The translations under genes were made by a program, and so were the position numbers. Below the pieces are notes generated by a model. That model did not search any database and was not told where the DNA came from. It was given only the letters and a program-made list of their open reading frames with translations. A stretch of 64,000 nt of DNA from Tigriopus japonicus (taxonomy: Eukaryota; Arthropoda; Copepoda; Harpacticoida; Harpacticidae): assembly GCA_010645155.1 (NCBI GenBank), contig CM021317.1:3526015-3590014 (forward strand), given 5' to 3'. Positions 11,846-36,019 of the stretch are shown piece by piece. Within the stretch, counting starts at the first letter, position 1; the number at the start of each line of letters is the position of its first letter.

Positions 11846-12094
11846 CAGGGGTCGGCAACCGGTGGGCCGCGACCCACATGTGGGCCCAAGGGTGGTCTTT
11901 GGTGGGCCCAGGAGCCATGGAGAAAGTCCAAAATAGTGGGTCCACGAGACATCCATTGTAATGTTCTCGTGGGCCCAAAGGTATTTGATCGTTAATTAGT
12001 GGGCCCCTGAACCTACCAACGTCTGTTCAGTTGGCCTCTGACAACACGTTAATAGATTTGTGGGCCTTGACTCAAAAGTGTTTGCCGACTCCTG
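11846..12094. mobile_element. hAT-type MITE copy 1, perfect 8-bp target duplication
   Basis: The ends are CAGGGGTCGGCAACC and the inverted GCCGACTCCTG, the classic hAT-superfamily terminal style. The element is flanked by GTCTAAAT on both sides (11838-11845 and 12095-12102), an exact 8-bp duplication. The interior is rich in GTGGGCCC motifs. It is 249 bp with no coding capacity. Two related copies lie at 26659-26886 and 30434-30663. Confidence 0.9.
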
Positions 12095-13154
12095 GTCTAA
12101 ATCTTTGAGACAAGAAACTATAACAAGAAAATATTAAATTTGTCCCAAGCTTCTCAGATTTGGATCAGCATTATTTTTCTACTGGAGCTGATTTATTTGA
12201 AATGTAAGACAGGGTTAAAAAAGGTAAGGAAGGGTAGTTGCAATCAATTCAAAGCCCATGAATTCCAACGTTAAATGAGCTCAGAAGGCCGAGTAGGTCC
12301 AAAAATGTCTCACTAGAAACATTATTGGAATAAAAGATCCCGCGTATTAGGAGATACAGCCAGCAAAAGTACCCATACAGGTAATGATGACGAATTGTCT
12401 TTCCCTCTGTGTACTCTCGTCTTCCGCATTCCCTAACTGTGGATTTACAGGCTTCCTTTGAAGCCTTTCTTGTTTTGATAAACTGACCTCTCTTTGGCTC
12501 ATCTCCAGTTCGTCCAAGGACTCCAGTCGAGCGATGGGCGCTTCTAAGGCAGATTTGAACTCCCAAGACTCGGTCGTCCCACCTCCGTCGGTCGAGCTGC
12601 CTTTCGAGTCGTTTCTCCCTGTACTTGGCCACCCACCAAGATCTTCTGAAAACTAAAAGGAACTTTGTCAGCGAAGGAAAGAATACAAATCAAATCAGAA
12701 TCTCTCCCACAAAAGAAACCAGCATCTAAATGCTTGACATTTTTGACCAAAGGGTCCTGAGACATCAAAAAAATGTGTCTTTGAAGAATGGACTGACATC
12801 AAAACCACGTGGATCTTTATTTATGGCATGCAATTTCCTACCCCGATGAAATTTCCTTCTTAACATTTGATGTTCTTTATCATGGTTGAGGAATTGTCGG
12901 AACAAACCACAACTAGCCATGACCTTTCTTCTTACGGCTTTTTTATTGGTTAGACAGCAATATTATGTGTAACATTATTGCCATTATATTTGGAGGGATT
13001 TTCATACCGAGCAAGCGGTCAAGTTGTGCCCCTTCCCAAAAAAAATATTTAAAAATCAGGAGTTTCGTTCACCTTTTGAAATGGAAATTCCAAAAAAATA
13101 ACATTGCCACAATTTGTAAAAAAACAGTATGCCGTAATTTTGGTTCCAGAAAAA

Positions 13155-14264
13155 CTCAGTACACGGGATAACTCAACATAGGATAACTGGATACCTCGGA
13201 TAACTGGGTTCACCGGGTAATTGGGTACCTCGGATAACTTAGTACACCAGATAACTGGGTGCAGCGGATAATCCGGTACGGGAAGATTAAGAACAAATTA
13301 CCTGGGTTCACCGGGTAACTGGCTGCACCGGATAACTGGGTACACCGGATAACTGGGAAACAGATAACTGGGTTTGTATGCCCTCCTTAAATTAAGTAAT
13401 CAAGCCTGTTAGAGGGCCACTAAGAGTCTATGTACAATATTTTTCGGCGTTGGTAGCTTTTCAATGTACCCAATGGGCATGTACAAAGGTTGCTCAAGTG
13501 AGCGTTTTAAATCATGCCGCTAGTGGTAAAACAGGGCACTTGGCTGTGCTGAGTTGCTCGACCCATTTTGCCAAATTCAACTCATTTCAATTTTAGCATG
13601 TATTCAATGAATCTAGGTGCCTGGAATTGATCGCTATTTAACATTTAGATACCTCTGCTTACATCTGGTTGATAATATGCTCAGTCTATTGGGTAGAACA
13701 TATGAGACAAAAAATCATACAATACAAGAAAGAACCCCAAAAAACTATTTCATTTCTCTTTGCGGGAAACATTTTCAAAGCTTGAAAGAATTCTCTGTAA
13801 TCAAATGAACCAAAAATATGCAGCATTAAATCTTTGTTTGGATCACCGTTAAGCCCTATTTTTGTAGTAGCACAAGGCATGCTTGAGAACTGTTTATTTA
13901 ATAACCCTGATAGTGAATTTTGCTTATTTTAGAACAACTCCAGCCAGGGTATCTTAACGTGAACTATCAATCGTTTCCATGAACCTAGAGTCTTTGATTG
14001 CACGCTAAAAAATAAAAAAATAACTTAGACTCGCCAAAATAGGCTGCGTAAGTCAGCACAGCCAATGGTCCTGTTTTACCGTTAGCGGTATGATTTACAA
14101 TGCTCACCGGTAACCTTTTTAAATGACCCATTATCCAGTGTAAGTGATTATCTGATGTACGCAGTTATCCAATGTCAGCAGTTATTCCGGTATGTAGTTA
14201 TCCCGTATACCCCGTTATCCAATGCAACCCAATTATCCTACGTTGAGTTATCCCAAGTACCGAG
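13155..14264. mobile_element. Foldback-type element with inverted tandem-repeat arms
   Basis: The left end (13155-13375) is an array of about ten degenerate ~18-bp units of the type CGGATAACTGGGTACAC. The right end (about 14125-14264) is the same array in inverse orientation (GTTATCC...). The outermost units match as inverted repeats (GGGATAACTCAACATAGG / reverse of CCTACGTTGAGTTATCCC). Inner arms at about 13484-13555 and 14052-14118 are also inverted copies (GGTAAAACAGG / CCTGTTTTACC). The ~500-bp centre has no long frame. The structure is that of Foldback/Galileo-like elements; the superfamily is inference. Confidence 0.7.
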
Positions 14265-14637
14265 CTATCATCGAAGAACCATCGTAATTTTGGCTTTAAA
14301 TGTAAAACGCTAATAAAACTCTCTCCAAATCATGCTGCTGAGCCAGTTCAAAACAAAAATTTTAAGTGCTCGGCAAAAAAGGCAAAAATCAAACCCTTCA
14401 GGTTGCCATTTGTTGAGCTAAATCGCTAGCATGGACTTGAAACTAACCTAACAAATGCTTTTGATGTCAAAGATTATATATATTTACAAAAACATTCATT
14501 ATCATATCGGTGTCTTCTGAAAAAAATAGAATTGCATTTTTTGCAATTGCAACACCATTTTGTGCATGCAGTCATATTCCTTTCCCATTAGGCCTGATGT
14601 TGATAGTTATAGGGCGGTTTTATGAAAATTTAAAAAT

Positions 14638-26589
<11,952 letters not shown>

Positions 26590-26658
26590 CTGCAAATAAA
26601 GCGACATCCAAGCAACATCAGTATCATTACTGGACACTAAACTTGTATTGCCATAGAG

Positions 26659-26886
26659 CAGGGGTAGGCAACCAGTGGGCTGCGGCCCATATGTGGGCCC
26701 AAGAGATATGCGGAAAGTCCAAAATTGTGGGCCCGCAAGACATCCACAGTACTGTATTCGTGGGTCCAAAGCTCTTCGATTGTTAATTTGTGGGCCCCTC
26801 AACCTACCAACGTCTGTTTGATGGGCCCCTGACAACATATAACCAAATTTGGTGGGCCTTGACTCAAAAATGGTTGCCGACCCCTG
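26659..26886. mobile_element. hAT-type MITE copy 2
   Basis: It starts CAGGGGTAGGCAACC and ends GGTTGCCGACCCCTG, and shares GTGGGCCC-rich blocks with copy 1. Flanks CCATAGAG and GCATGGAG agree at 6 of 8 positions, a decayed target duplication. It lies just upstream of the ERG S1 exon. Confidence 0.85.
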
Positions 26887-29800
26887 GCATGGAGTATGTA
26901 AACCCCACGTTTGTTGTCCCATTTTTGTCTAGGAAAAACACATAAAATTAAGGATTATTCAAGAAATTGCACCTGGTTTGCTCTTTTGAAAAGACCCAGC
27001 GGTGTTAAAACTTTTTATATTTACATATTTTTTGTCTCTTTGCAAGTGCCTGCACACAGGGAGAGGTGTTCGCGAGGTTTGGTCACACTTTTCCCCCATA
27101 AAAAGGGAGAACAAACTTGACATTCAAATGCCCTGTTGGTATTAAACGCATAATACATAGCTAGTATTGAATTGCCTTCAGTTTAAGCCATGGCCGAAGT
27201 CTTGGTAAATCATCGTTGTGGAATGAGATTCCAAGGTGGCAATCCAGGAACAAAAGCACTTTCGAAGGAACGACGCTCGTGTTGATAACGCTTTCGTGTT
27301 TATTGATTACCGATGGCGCAAGTCAGAAATTCTGACATTGTCCGTTTTGTTTACTTCCAACACTGGAACCAATGAATAATATCCAGATCAACCCAAAGGA
27401 GCCCGTGGAAGCCAAATGGAACAATTCATCCCTAGAGGCATGCAACCTTGGAAGTTACTTGAAGCTCGTTTAACTGAGGATCAAAGAATATCCAATACTC
27501 CTAGCACGACATCCGAAATGATCTCACGTTACAAAAGTCAACTCCTTTGAAATCATCTTTCTCGTTAGATGTTCAAAGGCAAAGAAAAGCCTAAGCAGTG
27601 TCGCTGTTCGTTCGATTTCTACGCGACATTTTTCAATTTGAAAGGTGGTCAACTGGACCCAAGTGCCCAGGTGCTGTTCCCAAGCAATTGTTTTCTCAAA
27701 TGCCCAAACATGAACAATTGCATTCGTGATGATAAGGTAATTTGGACTGGGGCCAACCCTTGTCCATTTTCTTTGTTGTCCCCAGGTGCTTTTCTCTCTG
27801 CTTTTCAGGACTGCCAACGCTTCTTACCAACTCGACTCGAGTCAACTTTTATAGTTGGCTTTCTTTTCGTGGGAAACAAGTTCAAACGAAAGCTAGGCTA
27901 GAAAAGCGGTGCATTAATCAGTGAGGGGATGAATGGAGGCTGTTCATCTTATTGCCAAAGCAATCTAATGGTCAAACAGAGATATCTGATTGCTCCCAAG
28001 GAACAACACGGGAACAAAGGAACTGGCATGGAATAACTCGACATCTGATTTGTGTTCGGAAATAAACTTCAGATCGTTGTTGTGTCTGAATGACAAAGTC
28101 TGAAAAAAGTTCAGGTTTTAATGCCTCAAAAGTGGGAATGATTTTTTCTTTCCGTGGGCTGTCCATAAAGTTTCAACTGTTCCTTTTTTTCAAAAGAACA
28201 TTTTTTATAGGAAGTGTTTGTGTTCAAGACTTTAGGTTTGGCAAGAAGTGCTTGTAGTTCAAATACGAAATTAAAGCCTGGTAAGCTAAAAAGCCTTTGT
28301 TGTAAAGATTTATTGTTATTTATAACACAAGGTATTAATTGTTTCTTGCCATAAACCATGTACTTCTTTGTAAATGTAATGTAGCCCGTTCAATACTGTT
28401 AAATAAAGCACAGAGTCATACATTCAAAATCATCCTAATCTATAAATTTAAAGTAGATGCCTAAGGGAAACAATTAAACTTTCTTGGTTTTTTTTCTTAT
28501 CTCTAACTTGAACTGTCAGTTGTTTCTAGGTTGTGCTTTCACAACTCAAAAATGATGATAATTGTTCTGGCATTTTGTTTTGACGCTTGATTCTACTTTT
28601 CATGGCATTTTTGACTACATTTCGCACTTCGTTGCGTGCTCACGTTTCCAGTTCATTCCTCTCCGGCTAATTGAAAGCGACCATTATCTAGTAGAACAGA
28701 AATGATTCATTGATCGCTTCTGCTCGATTGACCGTGTTTCTTCCATTATAGGAAGGCAAAAAGCAAAGAAAGAAAAGGGAGAAATGCAATTCGAATAAAA
28801 CACAAATGTCTTCCTGTTCCTTTTCCCATGTCTCATAGTGATCCCCCATTTTATCAGCACTACCACCAAAACATGTTACAATGCCCAAGATGACCGTTCC
28901 AAGATTTCCACCGCTTATTCACCCATATCAGCGACTGTGATACGGTTGTTTCGGCATACCGTGAGAAACGCTTGGTGACTTCCTCTGTCAAGTCTGTAAT
29001 CATGTCCATTCAGAGGATGGATTGATGGAATTTGTATCGGCAAAAGATGTCCCTTTGTCCTGAATTTTTCATCCCTCTGCAGGGAAAGAAAATATGTCAC
29101 TGCCGCGTGTTCCTCGGGTTTAACAGAAACTCAATCAAGCTCGAACAGTTTGTCGGCGAAGCCTTCCTTCTTTTACTCCGCTTCTCAAGAGACATTCTCA
29201 AGGTCGACCTAACTCATGAAAGTCTCTAAAGATTCATTGAGCGAGAGGTACAGACATCAGACCATGAAGATGGCTCTATTCAGATCCAAGAGGGTCCTGA
29301 GGGGCTTCTTCATAATTCATTGGGGTTTGGTCCGGAATACATATGTATGTATATACGTATTACCACGCAGGCACACACGCTCCACGTAGCTAGACACTAC
29401 ATATGTGGATAGGCGATTCGGTGGGATGGTGTCGGTCGATAGCCAAAGATTTTGTCAAAGAAAAGTTATGTAAATGTATGGCATATCAAGTCAATCAGAA
29501 CCGTCCGTCCTTCCATGATTACGGCATCCAATTCTGATCATCTAGTTCACCATCCGATCCTCCACCTTCCCACGACAGAGAGTACATTTCATAAAATCTC
29601 GAAATCATGGATCCAAAGTCAAGGGATGGATAAAAAGCCGGTAATCTCCGAAAGTCAAGAGTCATTCATACCTGGAACAATGAAGGGAGAGAGCAGGTTA
29701 AAACATCTGGTTACCTTCATCTATTTTTCTGCCTTCAAATTGAGCTTGGGATTTTAGAGGTTCTCCTTAATCAGGGATTTGTAACGGCTCTAGTCAAAGT

Positions 29801-32800
29801 TTTTGTAGAGCATATCCAAAAATACACGTGGGCAGGGGATTATTGATCAGCTAAACTGGCTTTAACTCAACGGTCCAAACGCGCTCGAAGTCCTATCAGG
29901 GTTTGTCAGGTTGGAATAGTTCATATGACAGATTGGCATTCCACCGAGGTTATTTCTCTTCGCAAAAGTATCCGAGACGCACCTATTTTCCGTGTTAACG
30001 AGAAATTAACCTTATCAGAAAATTTCGACCTGATAACGAGTCTCCCGGTCAAATTATGCTCGAGCAATCCTCGTTCTGATTACAACACAAGCTCCTCAGC
30101 TACATATTTTGAAGTTTGTGTGCAACGAATCTAGAAAACGAAAACGAAACGAACAAAGAAGAGTGGACCTAAATAAAGCACGTCCACAAAAAGAAGGAAA
30201 TGAAAGCCTAGAGACACAGAAAACTCGTTTACCGTATGTATGTGCTAGATTCTATGGAAGAGAAAGAAGAATGAGGGGAGAAAACGGAACAAAACGCAGT
30301 GAATTCCATTTCAGCTAGTTCAGTGATAGAGACTTGGACTGCTTTGTACTTTGAGATACTTCAGCTCAAAACCCTCAACTAAGGAATTTTAACCTGAGAC
30401 CTTGTTCAATAGGTGAAAGAAAATACTGTGGAGCAATGGTCGGCACCAACTTTTGGGTCAAGGCCCACCAAATTTGAATTTGTTTTGTCAGGGTCTCTCT
30501 TAACAGATCCAGGTACGTAGGTTCACGGGCCCACTTTCCAACTATCAAAAAGCTCTGGGCCTACAAGTACAGTACTATGGATGCTCTTGGGTTCACTATT
30601 TTGACATTTCCCATAGCTCTTGGGCCCACATGTGGGCCGCGGCCCACTGGTTGCCGACCCTTGCTATTAAGGATAGTATGGAACCAATGCCTCTGCTTCC
30701 TGTATGTTTTCTTTTGATTAACTTGCTAATTCCATAAGGGTCAATCAGAGTAGAGTAAGAAGAATCCGCATAATTCTTGCTCAGATTGGCCCATATGGAA
30801 TTGGTGAGGCATTGGGCCAAGACTAAGCTTAATGGCGTTGTTTTTTGCCACACTCTTTGGATTACAAACACTAGTTTCACTAATGTCTGCCTACAAAAAG
30901 GCTAAAAAACACCAAAATCTAATACATCGTTCATCTCTTATTTAAGATTGTTCATTCATTCCCCTACAAACATCGGCTTTCAGGCCTGCATGTTGATTTT
31001 CCTGGATGGTTAGCGTTTCCTAAAACCATTACACTTCCAATCCCTCCTTTACACTTGAATAGAATGCATTGGATCTTGTCTTCGACAATGTCAAGAAATA
31101 TTGATGTTTAAAGGGAGCGCATTCATGAGTTGCCATGTGGTCCGCAAGCGAATGCAAATCCCATGTCACTCCTCAATACATGGTGAATGAAGTGAGTCTC
31201 ACATTTTTCTACCTTTTCTTTTGTCGTCCTCTTTTTCCGTGCATGTGTAGCTGGTCCAGTGATTTTGGTCCCAAATGAAAGCTCACTGAATTTTATTTAC
31301 GTCCAGAAATGACCATGGACAAAAAGACCGCGTGGTCTTTGAAGACTACTAATCGGTGGTTCCGGAATGAATGCTCTATCAGATTGGTTGGTCTTACTTA
31401 GACACGAAGGTCTGCCAAAAATCCCTAATTCGGATTCCTAGTGAAATCATGAAGGAGGGGGTTCTCTCCTTCAGGCTGACCGTCCTTGAGCAAGAAACGA
31501 GGTTCATTAATCTAAGCTAATCTTTGAAATAAGCGAATTTGGAGACTTTCGCATTGGCTTACAATCCTTCCCTTCCGAGCTGTCCGTACACCTGAACATA
31601 AAAATTGATTCGAAATTAATTCAATGAAGACGCGAACGCTCCTCGATCTTTCTTTGGCTAGTGAGCAAGAGCACTAAGGAGCAAGCAAAGCACTGGACTT
31701 CATACTTTGCAAAGAGTCCCGCAAAAAGTGCGGACTCGACAAAAATCCATGACTCTTTACGAAGTCGGTCGGACGTCAGAGTCTTCCGACCCGGATTCAT
31801 TTAAGAGCAAGTCGCGAGTTTTTGTAATTAAATCGATTTCTCTCCGGACTGAAAGACGAGAGAAAAAAAGCCGCGAGTGTGTCTTTCCTTAAGTATCTGT
31901 TATTTGCGCTCCAATGAAGCCGAAACTAATGTAATGTAGCTGTTTGAAAGATGAACGAAGTCCTTTGACCAACGACTTTTAAACGAGGTATTGTGGTGCA
32001 TGCCAATCCAAACAACGCTCAGGGTGGCCTTAATTATTTCCCTAGCTTTAACGATGTGCGGACAAACTAATGGCTCGATGTTGACATTGGTGAATTTCTA
32101 CCGATGTGACCGCTCTAGGGTTTACAGGAATCGATCGACTATTATTGTACTTAGAAATGAGAGCGTTTGAAATACCTGATCACATTTTTGGGAGCCCTCT
32201 CTCGTGTCGTCATAGAGCATGGATATGGGACTTCCGCCATTGCTTGAAACCATATTTGAGAATCAAAATTAAAAAGATTAGTTCATGAAGAATTAAGTGA
32301 ACTTACATTTCCAGATTCATATTCAGGAATTTAGACAGATAGAGCTGTTATTAGCACAAAAAGTTGAGCTAAAGCCACTATGACTAGAACATTACGTGCA
32401 AGAGATTGATTAATCTCACTTAGGACCAAGTTTCTCCAGAGGTTTTCAATACAAAATTGAAAATCAACAAGCACAAAAAAATATCTATTGAGAAGTATTT
32501 TCAATATCATCACCAATTTTACAAAGTCTTGTGTTCTCCAAAAGATGTAAATTAGATATTTGTCTTACATTTTCACCGAATTTTGTATTTTCGTTAACTT
32601 CTGACGCTTTCCGTGTCAAATGAAAGAATTGAGATACTCATGTTTATACTCTATTACTACAGTGGCTCTAGGTTAGACAACACTATGTGTAGCACAACAG
32701 TAAAATGTTCATTCGTTAGAATGAGCTGAACCCTTCCGCACAAGATTAATAATCTGTTGAGCAAGGACGAGAAAAACGATCCCAGTCTCACATCTCTCAC

Positions 32801-34127
32801 AACGAGAAGTAAGCGCTAAGCAGATGCTTTTAAGAGCTTCGACAAGCTAGCTGGAGAGAATGAGAACGTCATGTCCTTTCTACTCTCTGAACTACTGTAC
32901 ATACAGAGTGTACTGTAAGTACTACAGTACATTTGTATGATGCTTCGTCCCGATTTGTGGTTGATGGAGGCCAGACAGACATGGACACATTGAAACGTCA
33001 TTTGTTTCACACGAGTATCCTTCTTTTCACGCTCGTTTCATTCCACCTATTGTAGCCAGAATATCGGTCAAAGAGGCTAGCACTCGATGATTTGAGACCT
33101 TTTAGGGTTCATGGTAGGAAGAATCGAGAGATCGGTTGGAAAAATGAAGCACGTACTGCGTGTAAACCCTGCAATATAACACAATCATACTGTTTGTGTC
33201 TCAAAGGGCATTTTAGAACATTTCCAAGGGCTATGAGCTCATTGATATCTACGTATCTTAAATCCGTGAATTTAAGAACCGCACTTATTTCTTTCGGCAT
33301 TCAAATTAAAAATAACATCGATCAATGAAAATGCATGCATTGATTCACTGTTTATTGTTAGGTTGAAGACCTTTTCGTCCTAAAGACTATTTAATGACTC
33401 TCCGATCCATCCTCTTGATTTTAAAAGTCTTCAGTCGTGGCTGACAATGGAACAGTTTGTTTTGCCAAAAGCTTCCATTTCACATGTGCTCATTTCTGCT
33501 GGCCCATTGTCAGGTCAGAAAGTGAGAGCATGTTCATGAGGCATCATTAGTCCAAAGAAAACTAACTGAACGGGCCCAACATACATTAATCATGTGGTCA
33601 TTGCAAAACCCTCTCAAACGCTATCGCAAAGGTGTTCGGAACAAGATCACATTTCACAATCCGTCAATCCACAAAGGGACCAAAAACGTTGCCAAAGTGT
33701 TGGTGGACTCGACAAAACCATCATTAATCACAAGCGACAAGACGGCAACGGAATGTCCTCAATTTTCCATCCCACTCTAAACATACTACTAAAAATATCT
33801 ACCCAGATTGTGTCTTCGTCCCTCCGAATCGAGAAAGGGACCCGCATACATATTTCTTTTCGATCGGAAACAAGAGACTCATCTTGCAGATGTTGCGTTT
33901 GGCTAACAATTTGGACTTGCATCCCCTCAAAAATGGTCGCAGAGGGGCATTTCGTGGACGGACAAAAGGGGCCAACTTATCATTAGCCAGAACTCCGATT
34001 TGAAGACGACGTTGGAACGAACGTCTTTTCACGAGTTGAGGCGAAGGTCTTCAAGGAAGCTCTTTCCATAACTAATAAAACGGGGCAATGGCACATGGAA
34101 CTTGAGTGAGTGGATGGGACTACTTAC
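26887..34127. other. Non-coding stretch upstream of the ERG S1 exon
   Basis: I searched the minus strand for the expected ERG exon preceding S1 (human ERG ends it ...NVTEKVTQ) and did not find it. Short frames in both directions lack families and splice support. It contains MITE copy 3. It may be a large intron, or intergenic and promoter sequence for a short ERG form. Confidence 0.45.
30434..30663. mobile_element. hAT-type MITE copy 3, opposite orientation
   Basis: It is an inverted copy of the same family: GGTCGGCACCAAC at the left, GGTTGCCGACCCTTG at the right, with internal GGGCCCACATGTGGGCCGC matching copy 1. The terminal bases and target duplication are decayed, so this copy looks older. 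Confidence 0.8.
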
Positions 34128-34412
34128 ATTTTGTGACCCCGAGCGATGTTGCATCTTTTGCAGCTTTCAAAATCCAATTCACATGAATTTATGCGCTCTC
34201 CGTGAACGCCTGCAAAAAGTTGGGCCTTGTTGCGAGTGTCACATATTTCAATGATCAAGTCCCCAGGGACCTTTCCTGTCTTCTGAACGGCTGCTTTGAA
34301 GGATCGAGGGAAAGAGGGAGACGAACCTGATTAACTCACCCCGTTCTGCATTTTTATTTCTCCCCAGTGTCAGACGTCCACCAAGAAATGTGGTGCAGGG
34401 ATTTGGAGGCAT
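34128..34412 (-). CDS. Candidate two-exon coding fragment, unknown
   Basis: Exon 34340-34412 starts at an ATG (MPPNPCTTFLGG...) and ends CGGG|GTGAGT. Exon 34128-34209 has acceptor CTTTTTGCAG and donor AAAAT|GTAAGT and encodes VHGERINSCELDFESCKRCN. The phases join (G|GC, Gly). The second exon has four Cys-containing positions but matches no zinc motif I know. It could be an alternative first exon of ERG or an unrelated small gene. No following exon in the needed phase was found. Confidence 0.25.
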
Positions 34413-36019
34413 CCAACCAGTCGCTCAAGGACTTCTTTGGTTGAGAACACAGCTCCAAAGATCCATTTAACAAGATGGAAACACTACCGCAATCCATAAG
34501 TTCCCTCTTAAAGGGAAAATTCCAAGGAATACCCTCGCGAACACTATCATAAATTCTCCTTTGGACTAAAGCTCTCTAATAGAAGGGAACAGAGTTTAAA
34601 CACGAGTTTTGGGGGAACGAAAGACCATTTAAGGCTTGCTCCCTTCGTTGCTATTCACTACATACGTACATCTGCTTTTACCGAGTGCAAAACTCAATGT
34701 TACCTACATACTACGAAGTTCTACTTCACATCAGCTCTATCTGTTTTGAAACGACCTTTAGAGAGAAATTAGGAGATTTGGGATCATCACGGATGGCTTG
34801 TTTTGTCCAATATTGGCAGCCTTTGAGCCACACGAGTCTTCGGATGAGGGAATGAGGGAACAACTTCCAACCATCCCAAAATCCCCCTTCTTTCTCTCAC
34901 TGGGTTGTTCATTCCCAAGTTGAGATCTATTTTACATCTCCCTCACCATTTAGCTTGAGGATTTTGAAGGGCTTGAAGCAGATCCTTGTGTCTATTGGCA
35001 GCGGACTCCCTTCTTCGAAACAAGACCGAGAACGGCTTTCGAATCTTACAGATGACTGATGAAGACTCCTTTTTCGGCGGAGAGCGATCACACAAAGTTT
35101 TTTGAATGAGTGAAACATGGAACTCACGTCAGAAAGTTAGGGGGTCGGTCTTCTCAAGGCTGGTCAAGGTCAATTTGGGTTGGCCTTTCGAAAAAAGAGC
35201 TTGGGTCGGGGGTTTAGTATGAAGTCTTTCCTAATTGAAGAGGTCGGGATGGGACTGATAATTATGATTCAGATCTCGAAAGTTTCCCACTTTTGAATTG
35301 CATTTGACAGAGACTGGGGAATTCCCCCAAACATTTGGGCTCAAGTGCCAACGGGCGGGATTAAATTTTCTCTCCAAACTTGGAGCACTTTTGTTCAACC
35401 CATCCGCATTTCAAACTAAAGCCACTAGTTTTAGAAGAGTACACACACAAGATTGCTTGGTCCCACAGAAAAAACAGGGGTCTCTACAAGTCGGAGAAAA
35501 CCAAAGAAAAACGTCCATAAAGTGTAAGACTGTATAATAAACGTATTTTTCATAGCATTATTATTTTTTCAAGTCTTTTGTGCTTTCTGATTTTTTTTTG
35601 TGTAGTTCTCTTTTATTGTGAGTGGCTCTAGCTGCCGCGAGTTAAGATCCAAAAAGTTGAGTCGCTTAGTAGCATTTGTGTAAACGCACATAATTTTGCT
35701 TTCGAGCTTGAATAAAAGTTTATGTCTGTACAGTAGCGTTGGTGGTAAGGGGCTGTTGCCCAGATCGGCCATTGTGAATGATGATAAAGGATCTGGACAA
35801 AAAGTCATTTGACAAGTGGTGCCTTCCCGTTTCTTTCTCTCCATGTTTCGGCGTACTCCTTCATTTTCTTTGACGCCTACAAACCCAGAAAGAAAGTGGC
35901 CGATCCCACTCAAGATGAAACTTCACTGTACATGGAAATCCCGACAACAACAAAAAACCACTCTTATCTTAGCGCTTGAACTCGGTTACGAAGCGATTAT
36001 GCCAAAGTCCCGGTTTCAC
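34413..36019. other. Non-coding stretch, no gene recognised
   Basis: Only short frames without recognisable domains. A minus-strand AATAAA (about 35612-35617) lies some 400 nt downstream of the stop codon at 36020 and could be the poly(A) signal of the upstream serine-rich coding chain. Confidence 0.4.

Larger units (their letters stand above)
10389..14637. other. Intergenic stretch with transposon relics, no confident gene
   Basis: This separates the convergent heme-binding protein (+) and ERG (-) genes. Besides the MITE and foldback element listed separately, I see only short frames. One plus-strand frame at about 12456-12657 (ATG at 12535) is protein-like in composition but has no family. 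A 127-codon minus-strand frame at 12249-12632 overlaps it and has no recognisable domain. Confidence 0.5.

Noticed and set aside
12249..12632. 127-codon minus-strand frame in the ERG 3' flank
   Set aside because: No family, no splice context and an overlapping equally plausible plus-strand frame; kept only as a note.
31558..31592. 35-bp minus-strand microexon candidate between TTATGTTCAG and GTAAGC
   Set aside because: Phases do not link it to the ERG S1 exon or to any other candidate exon.
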